54,046 bases of DNA from assembly GCA_905235525.1 (NCBI GenBank), contig CAJOLW010000032.1, positions 1-54,046 of the forward strand, given 5' to 3'. Both the position numbers and the translations under genes were made by a program. Below the pieces are notes generated by a model. The model was not told the origin of the DNA. It worked only from the letters and a program-made list of their open reading frames with translations, and did not search any database. This DNA comes from an uncultured Bacteroidaceae bacterium (GTDB lineage: Bacteria > Bacteroidota > Bacteroidia > Bacteroidales > Bacteroidaceae). How positions within the stretch are numbered: the first letter of the stretch is position 1; the number at the start of each line of letters is the position of its first letter. Positions 37,882-46,785 of the stretch are shown piece by piece.

Positions 37882-38304
37882 TTAAAAGGGGTAGTCTCCG
37901 TTCTCGGAAGGTGTAGCAGCAGGTGGAGTGTCTGGTTGAGAAGGGGCTGAATGTGGGGCTGCGGATTGTCCGACAGGCTTCGGAGATAATAACTCCATGT
38001 TGTCCACCATAATTTCGACAGTTTTGCGACTGATGCCCTGACGGTCTGTCCAATCACGTGACTGAATCTTTCCTTCCACATAAAGTTTGTCGCCTTTGTG
38101 TACATACTTCTCGACTGTTTCACCCATCTTTCGCCAGAAGATACAGGTATGCCATTCTGTGCGATCAGGCACCTGAGTGCCATTCTGAAGCGTGTAGCCA
38201 CGTTCGGTGGTGGCAAGACGCACTTGAGCCACACACACACCTTGGTCAAGATATTTCACCTGTGGGTCTGCACCCACATTACCTATAAGCATTACTTTAT
38301 TCAT
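37882..38304 (-). CDS. ssb: Single-stranded DNA-binding protein
   Basis: SSB coats single-stranded DNA in replication and repair. The 140-residue protein begins MNKVMLIGNVGADPQVKY, has the OB-fold core with ERGYTLQNGTQVPDRTEWH and KGDKLYVEGKIQSRDW, then a Pro/Ser/Ala linker and an acidic-hydrophobic tip ending DYPF, which binds partner proteins. The frame is open to 38352 but the ATG at 38304 matches the family start. Confidence 0.94.
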   Translation of the reverse strand: MNKVMLIGNVGADPQVKYLDQGVCVAQVRLATTERGYTLQNGTQVPDRTEWHTCIFWRKMGETVEKYVHKGDKLYVEGKIQSRDWTDRQGISRKTVEIMVDNMELLSPKPVGQSAAPHSAPSQPDTPPAATPSENGDYPF

Positions 38305-38373
38305 GGTTGTGAGATTTTGAATTTTCGAGATGATAAGATACCGTGGTAACATAATGACATGTTAACGACATCA

Positions 38374-39440
38374 TCACATCCTTACCATTTTATTCAGTAA
38401 ATAATGATCAAGGATGGTCATGGCTGCCATCGCCTCCACCACGGGCACTGCGCGTGGGAGTACACAAGGGTCATGTCGTCCCTTCACTTCGAGAGTGATT
38501 TCATCACCATCCTTATTCACTGTGGACTGTGGGCGCAACTGAGTGGCAACAGGCTTGAAGAGGACACGGAAGTAGATGTCCTGTCCGTTGGAGATGCCAC
38601 CTTGAATGCCGCCCGAATGGTTGGTGCAGGTGCTGATGCATCCTCCATCGTTGATGAAAAGGTCATTCTGTTCTGAACCTCTCTGCCCCACTCCACTAAA
38701 TCCTTCGCCATATTCGAACCCCTTCACAGCATTGATGCCCAACATGGCAGCACCGAGGTCGGCATGCAGTTTGGAGAAGGCAGGTTCGCCCAAGCCGACA
38801 GGACATCCTTGAATAACACAAGTGATAATGCCGCCGATGGTGTCACCATCAGCCTTCACGCTGAGGATGAGTCGTTCCATTTGTTGTGCGACCTCTGGGT
38901 CAGGACAACGGACTGGATTCCGTTCTATTTCAGAGAAATCGTATTTCGGTCAATACTGATGTTACCGACCTGTGAAGTGTAGGCTGTAACACTAATGCCC
39001 AACTGACGAAGTGCCAATTTTGCCAAGGCACCTCCCACACAACGAGAGATGGTCTCGCGTGCAGAGGAGCGTCCACCACCCCGATGGTCACGCAAACCGT
39101 ATTTTTGTGTGTATGTGTAGTCGGCATGAGATGGGCGATATACTTCGCGCACATTCTCATAGTCGCCTGAACGCTGGTTGCTGTTGCGCACGAGGAATCC
39201 AATGGGACACCCCGTGGTTTTCCCTTCGAACACACCCGAAAGGATTTCCACACGGTCCCCCTCCTGCCTTCCTGTAGTAATGCTGCTCTGTCCTGGGCGA
39301 CGGCGATCCAGTTCTGCCTGAATGAAATCAATGTCAACGGCTATGCCAGCCGGCATTCCGTCCACCACTCCACCGATACCAGCACCATGACTTTCGCCGA
39401 ACGTGGTCAGTGTGAATATATGTCCAAATGTATTCCTCAT
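38374..39440 (-). pseudogene. aroC: Chorismate synthase, split by a single-base frameshift
   Basis: AroC makes chorismate, the branch point for aromatic amino acids. The N-terminal part (from ATG 39440) reads [37 protein letters not shown] and [12 protein letters not shown], then ends at a TAG at 38925. The C-terminal part continues in another frame with [48 protein letters not shown] and FKPVAT. Adding one C at about 38947-38950 would restore one chain of about 355 residues. Every family motif is present, so the break is recent or a sequencing error. It overlaps slyD by ATGA. Confidence 0.85.
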
Positions 39441-40012
39441 CAGCAACATCCTCCACATCCACCGCCATTGCAGCCACCACAGCCACCTTCGCAGCCGCCG
39501 CCACAGCCAGCACATTCGCTGGTGGCATTGAGTATCTCCGAGATTTCCTCATTGGTAGCAGGACGAGACTCTATCACATGACCCTTGAAATGGAGGTCTT
39601 GCCCCGCACGTGGATGGTTCAAGTCTATTGTCACGGCATTTTTCTTGATCTCGATGATAGTGGCATTGAAACGGCTGCCGTCCTCGCCCATCATGGGTAC
39701 AACAGCGCCTTCGTGAATATAATTGAGATCCATCTTCCCATCAACCATGAAAACGGTATCGGGAACATCAAACATCAGTTCGTCGTTGAACTCGCCATAA
39801 GCATCGGCACAAGGAATGATGAAATCAAACTCATCGCCACGCACAAGGTTGCGTACATTCTCTTCAAATTTCTCAAGCACCAAACCCAATCCGCTGATGA
39901 ACTGGAAAGGATGGCGGCGGTTTGCCACCTCTACAGGTTCTTCATCTTCTTCGCCGTCCTCGATGGTGTAGAGTCTATATGCGAGTGTGATGTATTTGTT
40001 ATCTATCTCCAT
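39440..40012 (-). CDS. slyD: SlyD-like FKBP-type peptidyl-prolyl isomerase
   Basis: SlyD speeds proline isomerisation, acts as a chaperone, and binds nickel. The 190-residue protein has the short FKBP core ([24 protein letters not shown]), the inserted flap domain, and a C-terminal tail with repeated Cys and Gly ([11 protein letters not shown]...) likely to bind metal. Escherichia coli SlyD uses a His-rich tail; here Cys dominates. The start at 40012 follows a -7 box at 40052-40060. aroC follows by overlap, an unusual but probably translationally coupled pair. Confidence 0.9.
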   Translation of the reverse strand: MEIDNKYITLAYRLYTIEDGEEDEEPVEVANRRHPFQFISGLGLVLEKFEENVRNLVRGDEFDFIIPCADAYGEFNDELMFDVPDTVFMVDGKMDLNYIHEGAVVPMMGEDGSRFNATIIEIKKNAVTIDLNHPRAGQDLHFKGHVIESRPATNEEISEILNATSECAGCGGGCEGGCGGCNGGGCGGCC

Positions 40013-40051
40013 AAAAATGAATTTGAAATATAATTTATACGTTTTGAGATT

Positions 40052-40060
40052 GCAAAGGTA
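40052..40060 (-). promoter_or_regulatory. -7 promoter box for slyD-aroC
   Basis: On the minus strand TACCTTTGC, 39 nt before the slyD start. It supports the ATG at 40012 over one at 40066. Confidence 0.6.
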
Positions 40061-40104
40061 ACACAAATCATGTGAAGAACAAAATAATTCTCAATTTTAT
40101 TTAT

Positions 40105-40113
40105 TACCTTTGC
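40105..40113 (+). promoter_or_regulatory. -7 promoter box for the GIN-domain lipoprotein
   Basis: TACCTTTGC, 23 nt before the ATG at 40137; it diverges from the slyD box. Confidence 0.6.
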
Positions 40114-40136
40114 AACGAAAAATGAAAAGAGAACTT

Positions 40137-40874
40137 ATGAAATACAGATTCGTCATCACACTTGCGGCACTGCTCCTATTGGGTGCATGCCGTCAATTCT
40201 CCGTTCCGAAAACAGAAGAAGGGCAGGATTCTACAGCCAAATCTGAACAACCTGCAACACGTGAACTGAACATCATCAAGAAGCACATCAGCATCCCTTT
40301 CGACTTTAGTTACATCACCAACCTCGGCAGCGTGGACATCATCTACACGCAAGGGAATTACAGCATTGACGCAGAAGGAGACAGTGCGCTGCTGAATTAT
40401 CTCGTCACAGAGTTTGACAGCAACGTGCTCACCGTCAATGTGCAAACCGACAACAGCACCGAATTCAACAAATTTGGAGGCATCAGCAACATCAAACTGT
40501 ATGTTTCCGCACCCGAACTGAAGTGTGTCAGCATTTGCGGAAACGGGGGGTTCGAAAGCCAAGCCACATGGCGGACTGAAAACCTGCAGTTGGGGGTGCT
40601 CAGCACTGGAAAGATGAGTTTAGGGAGAGTGGAATGCACCACATTCGATTTGCAATCGAATGACATCGGTGACATTACCCTCACCGACCTCCATGCTGAT
40701 GATGCCACCATCTACTCACGCAGTTCTGCCAATATCAATGCGAATATTGACGTGAAGAACCTCGTGGTCATTAATGAGGGCAAACAAAAGATGAAACTCA
40801 CAGGAAAGGCTCAGCATGTAGTGATAAAAAATCCCAATGACTTGAACCTCGTCAATGAACTGACCAATTTCTGA
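40137..40874 (+). CDS. GIN-domain (DUF2807) lipoprotein
   Basis: The 245-residue protein has a lipoprotein signal with LGAC (Cys18). The mature part is a right-handed beta-helix-like domain with many short strands (VDIIYTQGNYSIDAEGD, SNIKLYVSAPELKCVSICGNG), as in the GIN/DUF2807 family of Bacteroidota; its function is unknown. The ATG at 40137 fits the signal peptide and promoter better than the earlier in-frame ATG at 40122 or TTG at 40110. It converges on valS, with a terminator between. Confidence 0.82.
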   Translation: MKYRFVITLAALLLLGACRQFSVPKTEEGQDSTAKSEQPATRELNIIKKHISIPFDFSYITNLGSVDIIYTQGNYSIDAEGDSALLNYLVTEFDSNVLTVNVQTDNSTEFNKFGGISNIKLYVSAPELKCVSICGNGGFESQATWRTENLQLGVLSTGKMSLGRVECTTFDLQSNDIGDITLTDLHADDATIYSRSSANINANIDVKNLVVINEGKQKMKLTGKAQHVVIKNPNDLNLVNELTNF

Positions 40875-40916
40875 AAAGATAAGAAGTTCGATGAACTGTT
40901 CCTCATAACATTATAC

Positions 40917-40957
40917 AAGAAAGCCGCTTGTCCAAATTGACAAGCGGCTTTCTTTTG
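40917..40957. terminator. Bidirectional terminator between the GIN lipoprotein and valS
   Basis: AAGAAAGCCGCTTGTC (40917-40932) pairs perfectly over 16 bp with 40939-40954 around the 6-nt loop CAAATT, with A and T runs at the ends giving U-tracts for both genes. Confidence 0.85.
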
Positions 40958-40976
40958 ATATTGGGGGGTATAAACC

Positions 40977-43709
40977 TCATTTCTTCAGTTTTGCGATATT
41001 CTCCGTCAAAGCAGCAATTTTGGTTTCAGCATCGCTCTGCTTCTTACGTTCAAGTTCCACCACCTGAGCAGGTGCATTGGCAACGAAACGCTCATTGCTG
41101 AGTTTCTTCTGCACACCCACGAGGAAGCCCTGCAGGTGCTTCAACTCAGCCTCCATTTTGGCAATTTCGGCTTCAGCATCGATAAGGTTGCCCAACTGCA
41201 CCGCATATTCCGTCGTACCAATCAGGAAGGTGGAGGTGCCGTCGCTCTTTGCCTGCACATACTGAATGTCTGTCAACGAAGCCATCTTCTTGATGATTGG
41301 TCCCAATGCTGGACACTTCGTCACATTACGGTCATCTGTTCCGCTGATGACCACTTCCAATGTAAGTGGTTCGCGTGGCGAGATGTTCTTGCTTTGGCGC
41401 ACAGCACGCACACCCGAAATCACCTGTTTTGCTTCCTCATACTGAGCAATGAGACGAGCATCTTCCTCACTCGGAGCATCAAGAACGAGCGGGTCTATCA
41501 TGACACTCTCACCTTCCTTGCGCTCAGCAATGTGCTGATACAGTTCTTCGGTGATGAACGGCATAAAAGGGTGAATCATCTTCATCAACTGCTCGAAGAA
41601 TTTGAGCGTTGCCTTGTAAGTCTCTGCATCGATAGGTGCCTGATAGGCAGGCTTGATCATCTCCAGATACCAACCCGAGAATTCATCAGTGAAAAGTTTG
41701 AAGACAGCCATGAGGGCTTCGTTCAGGCGATAGCGTGAATAGAGGTTGTTGATGTCCACCAACGCCGTCTTGATAACTGCTTCCATCCATGCAATCGTTT
41801 TCTTGTTCTCGGCCGGCTGTTCAAGATTATCCTTAACCTCCCATCCCTGCACCAGACGGAATGCATTCCAAATCTTGTTGCAGAAGGCGGCACCCTGCAG
41901 ACAGAGTTGCTCGTCGAAGAGGATGTCATTGCCAGCAGGAGCAGAAAGGAGCATCCCCATTCTCACACCGTCAGCACCATACTTATCGATAAGCCCCAGT
42001 GGGTCAGGTGAGTTGCCCAGCGATTTCGACATCTTGCGTCCCAGTTTGTCACGCACAATACCCGTGAAATAAACGCTGTGGAAAGGCACATCCTTCATAT
42101 ATTCCTCACCAGCAATAATCATACGTGCCACCCAGAAGAAGATGATATCAGGACCCGTAACAAGTACACTCGTCGGATAGTAGTAACTGATCTCCTCATT
42201 GCCAGGATTGTTGATGCCATCAAAGAGAGAGATGGGCCAAAGCCATGAAGAGAACCATGTGTCGAGTGCATCCTCGTCATGACGCAACTGGTCGATGGTG
42301 ATGTTCTCATAGCCAGGAATTTTCTTGGCTTCCTCCAGTGCCTCTTCAGCAGTCAGAGCCACCACAAACTTCTCTTCTTCTTCCTCCGCCGTAGGCAGGA
42401 AATAGGCTGGAATGCGGTGTCCCCACCAGAGTTGGCGGCTGATGCACCAGTCTTGAATATTCTCCATCCAGTTGCGGTAGGTGTTCACGTACTTGGTCGG
42501 ATAGAACTTAATCTTTCCTTCCAGCACAGGTGGCAGGGCGATGTCGGCAAAGTGCTTCATCGAGAGGAACCACTGCTTGCACAGACGTGGCTCCACTGCG
42601 GTGTCCTGATTGCGCTCCGAATAACCCACCTTATTGTCATAGTCCTCAATCTTCTCCATCAAGCCAGCAGCCTGCAAGTCGATGGCAATCTGCTTGCGCA
42701 CCTCCATACGGTCTTGACCCACATAAAGCCCAGCCTCTTCCGAGATGGTGCCATCTGGGTTGAAGATGTCTATGGTTTCCAAATTATGCGCCTTACCCAG
42801 AGCGTAGTCGTTCACGTCATGGGCAGGAGTCACCTTCAGACAGCCCGTACCGAACTCAATATCCACATAGCGGTCCTCAATCACAGGGATGACACGATTC
42901 ACCAATGGCACAATCACCTTGTGGCCTCTCAACCACTGGTTCTTCGGGTCTTTCGGATTGACACACATGGCGGTGTCACCCATGATGGTTTCTGGTCGTG
43001 TTGTTGCCACTACAGCATAGTAGCGACCCTGGTCGTCCTGATGCAACACTTCGCCCTCCTCGCCAGTAGGTATCACTGGATTCACATCGGCATCAGCCAC
43101 ATAATATTTCAGGTGGAACAAATGACTCTTCTCGTCGCGGTAAATCACCTCCTCGGTCGAAAGCACCGTCTGCGCTTTAGGATCCCAGTTCACCATGCGA
43201 AGACCACGATAAATCAGACCTTTCTTGTAGAGATCAACAAACACCTTCAGCACACTCTCACTGCGCTTCTCGTCCATCGTGAATGCCGTTCTGTCCCAGT
43301 CACACGAAGCACCCAGACGGCGCAACTGCTTCAAGATGATGCCACCATGTTCATCAGTCCATGCCCATGCATGCTTCAGGAACTCCTCACGGGTCAGATC
43401 ACGCTTCTTGATACCCTGTTCAGCCAAACGGTTCACCACCTTTGCCTCTGTAGCAATAGATGCATGGTCTGTACCAGGCACCCAGCAGGCATTCTTGCCG
43501 TCAATACGCGCTTTACGGATAAGAATGTCCTGAATCGTGTTGTTCAGCATGTGACCCATGTGCAACACACCCGTCACATTTGGTGGCGGAATCACAATTG
43601 TATATGGTTCACGTCCATCAGGTTTACTCGCAAAGAGTTTGTGGTCCAGCCAATACTGATACCACTTTCCCTCCACTTCAGAAGGGTTATAATTTTTTGC
43701 TAATTCCAT
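40977..43709 (-). CDS. valS: Valyl-tRNA synthetase
   Basis: ValS charges tRNA-Val and edits mischarged threonine. The 910-residue class I enzyme has the HIGH-type motif [15 protein letters not shown] near residue 42, the KMSKS-type motif [14 protein letters not shown] near 540, an inserted editing domain between, and a C-terminal coiled coil ([18 protein letters not shown]). The frame is open to 43760, but the ATG at 43709 follows the -7 box and matches the family start. Confidence 0.96.
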   Translation of the reverse strand: MELAKNYNPSEVEGKWYQYWLDHKLFASKPDGREPYTIVIPPPNVTGVLHMGHMLNNTIQDILIRKARIDGKNACWVPGTDHASIATEAKVVNRLAEQGIKKRDLTREEFLKHAWAWTDEHGGIILKQLRRLGASCDWDRTAFTMDEKRSESVLKVFVDLYKKGLIYRGLRMVNWDPKAQTVLSTEEVIYRDEKSHLFHLKYYVADADVNPVIPTGEEGEVLHQDDQGRYYAVVATTRPETIMGDTAMCVNPKDPKNQWLRGHKVIVPLVNRVIPVIEDRYVDIEFGTGCLKVTPAHDVNDYALGKAHNLETIDIFNPDGTISEEAGLYVGQDRMEVRKQIAIDLQAAGLMEKIEDYDNKVGYSERNQDTAVEPRLCKQWFLSMKHFADIALPPVLEGKIKFYPTKYVNTYRNWMENIQDWCISRQLWWGHRIPAYFLPTAEEEEEKFVVALTAEEALEEAKKIPGYENITIDQLRHDEDALDTWFSSWLWPISLFDGINNPGNEEISYYYPTSVLVTGPDIIFFWVARMIIAGEEYMKDVPFHSVYFTGIVRDKLGRKMSKSLGNSPDPLGLIDKYGADGVRMGMLLSAPAGNDILFDEQLCLQGAAFCNKIWNAFRLVQGWEVKDNLEQPAENKKTIAWMEAVIKTALVDINNLYSRYRLNEALMAVFKLFTDEFSGWYLEMIKPAYQAPIDAETYKATLKFFEQLMKMIHPFMPFITEELYQHIAERKEGESVMIDPLVLDAPSEEDARLIAQYEEAKQVISGVRAVRQSKNISPREPLTLEVVISGTDDRNVTKCPALGPIIKKMASLTDIQYVQAKSDGTSTFLIGTTEYAVQLGNLIDAEAEIAKMEAELKHLQGFLVGVQKKLSNERFVANAPAQVVELERKKQSDAETKIAALTENIAKLKK

Positions 43710-43728
43710 TGGCTTCAAAATTTTGTTT

Positions 43729-43737
43729 GCAAAGGTA
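43729..43737 (-). promoter_or_regulatory. -7 promoter box for valS
   Basis: On the minus strand TACCTTTGC, 19 nt before the valS ATG. The 123 nt from here to the ftsZ stop hold a small A+T-rich hairpin near 43808 without a clear U-tract. Confidence 0.6.
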
Positions 43738-43832
43738 CGATTAAGTGACAGAATAACCAAATTTTATTTGAGTTTTCCCAACACAAGTACCTTCAGCGGA
43801 GCCAACAATACACCTATTCGGGTATTGCAAGG

Positions 43833-45164
43833 TCACACTTCTTCCACCCATTTGCTTAACTTCTCCTTGATGACCGTCCAGAAAGACCCTCTTTTTGACT
43901 GAAAATCGCCTTCATTCTCCTCATCATCTGACACATTCTCCCCATCCTCTTCGTCCGACAGTGCTTCACCTTCCATGTTCTCCAGTGTCACACTATCCAC
44001 AGGCAGTTCTTCCTCATTCTTCTTCTCCAGCACAGCAGGTGGAGCCACCGCATAGTATTTTTCACGCAAACTTTGCAACAGACGCTTCTCGTCCGACATT
44101 TCCTCATTCTCTGAGGAGGAATCCACTTGATCAAAACCTGTAGCCACAATCGCCACCTTGATTTCGTCTTCCAGTTCATCATCCTGATAATGTCCCCAAA
44201 GCACCTCGACATTTTCGTCAAAATCCTCCATGAAGGCATTGATTTCACGCAGTTCCGCCATCTTTGCAGGATTCTTCTTGCCACTATATACTATATATAA
44301 TAGTCGTTTCGTCTTCTGCTTGTCCATGTTGGCAATCAGCGGCGAGTTCACTGCTTCCGACATCGCCTTCAGTATGCGCTGTTCACCACTCGCCTTTGCC
44401 ACCGAGACAACGGCAGCCCCGCCATCTTTCATCACCGTGTTCACATCGTTGAAGTCTCGGTTCACCTTGCCCCTCACCGTGATAATCTCAGCAATCGTCT
44501 TCGTGGCAATGGTCAGCACCTCATCCGCCTTCTGCATCCCCTCGTCCCAATCCATCTCCACATAACGTTCATCCTCCAGCAACCTCTCATTGTTAATCAC
44601 AATCAGCGAATCCACACACTTCCTCATCGCCTCCAATCCTTTCAGGGCTATGTTGATACGCTTGGGGCGCTCCATCAAGAACGGCAACGTCACTACACCC
44701 ACCGTCAGGATGCCCATTTCTTTCGCCACACGAGCAATCACAGGGGCTGCTCCCGTCCCCGTTCCGCCACCCAGACCTGCCGTGACAAACACCATTTTGG
44801 TGCCACCCTCCAACATCGCCTTGATGTCCTCTATACTCTCCTCCGCCTTTTTACGCCCCACTTCAGGATCGCCTCCAGCACCCAATCCATCACCCAACTG
44901 AATCTTGTTGGGCACCTTGTTAGGCACCAGTACCTGACTGTCCGTATTGACCACGACGAAGGAGACGTTCTTCACGCCCACTTCCCACATGTGCTGCACA
45001 GCATTACCGCCGCCGCCACCAACGCCAATCACTTTGATAATTCTCTCCGACTTGTCCTCAATGGGAAAGTTGAAAGGAGGCAACTCTTCCTCCTTAGGTG
45101 AGCCAATCTGCCCACCCGTACAGGACACACGCTGCTCCTGCACTCTGCCAGCATTCTCTTCCAT
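43833..45164 (-). CDS. ftsZ: Cell-division protein FtsZ
   Basis: FtsZ polymerises with GTP into the division ring. The 443-residue protein has the GTP-binding signature LGGGTGTGAAP (Gly132-Gly138 region), N-terminal IKVIGVGGGGGNAV, and the synergy loop VNRDFNDVNTVM that completes GTP hydrolysis in the neighbouring subunit. About 38 extra N-terminal residues precede the GTPase core, and a long acidic tail ends in a Lys/Trp motif (FWTVIKEKLSKWV). It has its own promoter, and no ftsA or ftsQ lies upstream; the nearest gene is a LolC/E-type permease. It may be the main FtsZ moved out of the division cluster or a second copy. Confidence 0.93.
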   Translation of the reverse strand: MEENAGRVQEQRVSCTGGQIGSPKEEELPPFNFPIEDKSERIIKVIGVGGGGGNAVQHMWEVGVKNVSFVVVNTDSQVLVPNKVPNKIQLGDGLGAGGDPEVGRKKAEESIEDIKAMLEGGTKMVFVTAGLGGGTGTGAAPVIARVAKEMGILTVGVVTLPFLMERPKRINIALKGLEAMRKCVDSLIVINNERLLEDERYVEMDWDEGMQKADEVLTIATKTIAEIITVRGKVNRDFNDVNTVMKDGGAAVVSVAKASGEQRILKAMSEAVNSPLIANMDKQKTKRLLYIVYSGKKNPAKMAELREINAFMEDFDENVEVLWGHYQDDELEDEIKVAIVATGFDQVDSSSENEEMSDEKRLLQSLREKYYAVAPPAVLEKKNEEELPVDSVTLENMEGEALSDEEDGENVSDDEENEGDFQSKRGSFWTVIKEKLSKWVEEV

Positions 45165-45250
45165 TCAATTCGCTGAATTTAATTAAGTTAAACGATTCAT
45201 TCCACCAACCCTCTCAAGTTGGCATCTCACTTTATCATATATTCTCGGCC

Positions 45251-45259
45251 ACAAAGTTA
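45251..45259 (-). promoter_or_regulatory. -7 promoter box for ftsZ
   Basis: On the minus strand TAACTTTGT, 87 nt before the ftsZ start. The 270 nt between ftsZ and the permease gene contain nothing else identifiable apart from A+T-rich runs and a weak hairpin at 45415-45433. Confidence 0.55.
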
Positions 45260-45434
45260 CAAAAGATGAAAGACGAAAACAAATTTCCCTCCCACTTTTT
45301 TTTACAAACTTAAAAAAAAATGTATTTCTCTATATAATTTTACAAATGTACTGCTTTTTCAACAAAGCCATCAAAAACAACCCCCAATATCCTCTCAATA
45401 AAAAAATCCTTTTTCCCTAATAAGTTATTGGGGC

Positions 45435-46682
45435 TTATTCGTACCGAAGAGTCTCTGAGGGTTTCCCAATGCTGATGAGGTGGGAACTGCCCCAGATGAC
45501 GAGGGTAGAAATGAGGAGGGTGGCTGCGTTGATGGCAAGGATGAGCCACCAATTGAACTGAATGGGTACGGAGTCGATGTAATAGACGGAGGCATCGAGG
45601 GATACGATGTGGAACTGTTGTTGTAGCCAGCAAAGGAGAAGACCGAAGATGTTGCCCCAAAAGAGTCCTTTGCCTACAAGCATGATGCTGAACTGGGTAA
45701 AGATGTTGCGCACGGACACGTTGGTGGCTCCAAGGACTTTGAGGGTGCCAATCATACTGATGCGCTCAAGCATGATGATGAGCAAGCCGCTAACGACAGT
45801 GAAGGCACTGACAAGGATCATGAGCACGAGAATCATCACCACGTTCATGTCGAGCACAGAGAGCCATGCGAAGGTGTGGGCGGCAATGTCCTTGATGCTG
45901 AACACACCGTAAGTGACTCCTTGGCGATCGGTGCCCTGATGGATAAACTGGAGTTTGTTGGTAAATTCCTCTACCCTGTCGAAATCATTGACAGTCACCT
46001 CCAATCCAGAGGACATCTCAGCATCCCATCCATTGAGTTTGCGGACAGTGTAGATGTCGGTGATGGCATAGTTCTTGTCGTAGTCGTTCATGTTGGTCTC
46101 AAAGATACCAGCCAACTTGAAACGGCGGGCACGCATCGATTCCTCGCCCATGAAGTAGGCAAAAATCTTGTCGCCCACTTTCACGCCAAGATCACCTGCC
46201 ACTTTCTTTGACAAAAGGATCTCGTTAGATGCCTCCTTAGACGAGAACTTGGGCATTGTCCCTTCTCTAAGCGAAGTACGGAAAAATGAAAGGTCGTAGT
46301 CCTCTCCCACTCCCTTGAAGGTCAAACCACGGAAGTTCTCTTCTGTCTTGAGAATGCCCATCTTGGTGGCGAAGCGCTGAATATGCTCCGTCCCCCTCAC
46401 CTTCTTCACCTTGCGAATGAGGGTGTCATTGGTGAGTACGGGCATCATCTCGTAGTTCTGGTTCTGGGTGAGGCTAATCACCTGAATGTGACTGCCAAAG
46501 CCAATGACTTTCTCGCTCACTTCGTGTTTGAAGCCAAGCACAACAGCCAAACTCACCAGCATGACTGCCACACCGATGGCGACACCGAGCATGGCTATAC
46601 GAATAGCAGGACGGGAAAACCGTTCCCCGTCCTCTGCTTTATCTGCATAAATTCGCTTGGCTATGAAAAGTTCGAAAGACAC
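45435..46682 (-). CDS. LolC/LolE-type ABC permease
   Basis: The 415-residue protein has a first membrane helix near residues 27-50 (IAMLGVAIGVAVMLVSLAVVL), a large periplasmic domain to about 270, and three further helices to the end, with the FtsX-family signature near 270-330. LolCDE moves lipoproteins from the inner membrane to LolA. No LolD-type ATPase lies next to it, so its partner must be elsewhere. It follows the aminotransferase gene by about 100 nt filled with 7-nt repeats. Confidence 0.85.
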   Translation of the reverse strand: MSFELFIAKRIYADKAEDGERFSRPAIRIAMLGVAIGVAVMLVSLAVVLGFKHEVSEKVIGFGSHIQVISLTQNQNYEMMPVLTNDTLIRKVKKVRGTEHIQRFATKMGILKTEENFRGLTFKGVGEDYDLSFFRTSLREGTMPKFSSKEASNEILLSKKVAGDLGVKVGDKIFAYFMGEESMRARRFKLAGIFETNMNDYDKNYAITDIYTVRKLNGWDAEMSSGLEVTVNDFDRVEEFTNKLQFIHQGTDRQGVTYGVFSIKDIAAHTFAWLSVLDMNVVMILVLMILVSAFTVVSGLLIIMLERISMIGTLKVLGATNVSVRNIFTQFSIMLVGKGLFWGNIFGLLLCWLQQQFHIVSLDASVYYIDSVPIQFNWWLILAINAATLLISTLVIWGSSHLISIGKPSETLRYE

Positions 46683-46781
46683 CGTTAGGAATTAGGAATG
46701 AGGAATTAGGAATGAATTGTATATTCCGATGAGAAACAAGCCGCATGGTAGTTCCTCATTCCGAACTCCTAATTCCTCATT
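46682..46781. repeat. 7-nt repeats forming inverted arms, with 31-bp repeat copy 2
   Basis: Units GAATTAG, GAATGAG, GAATTAG, GAATGAA (46689-46716) and their complements (TTCCTCA, TTCCGAA, CTCCTAA, TTCCTCA at 46752-46779) give a perfect 15-bp inverted pair, 46697-46711 with 46767-46781. The 31-bp dispersed repeat shared with 11834-11864 lies at 46737-46767. The whole fills the gap between the aminotransferase stop and the permease start. Confidence 0.75.
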
Positions 46782-46785
46782 AAAA

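Noticed and set aside
38925-38960. Programmed ribosomal frameshift in aroC
   Set aside because: The bases there form no usual slippery heptamer and no strong downstream fold is seen; a single-base indel is simpler.
42279-43703. Long open frame of 474 codons on the + strand opposite valS
   Set aside because: It lies wholly within valS, which has all catalytic motifs; the translation is rich in His, Cys and Leu without any domain.
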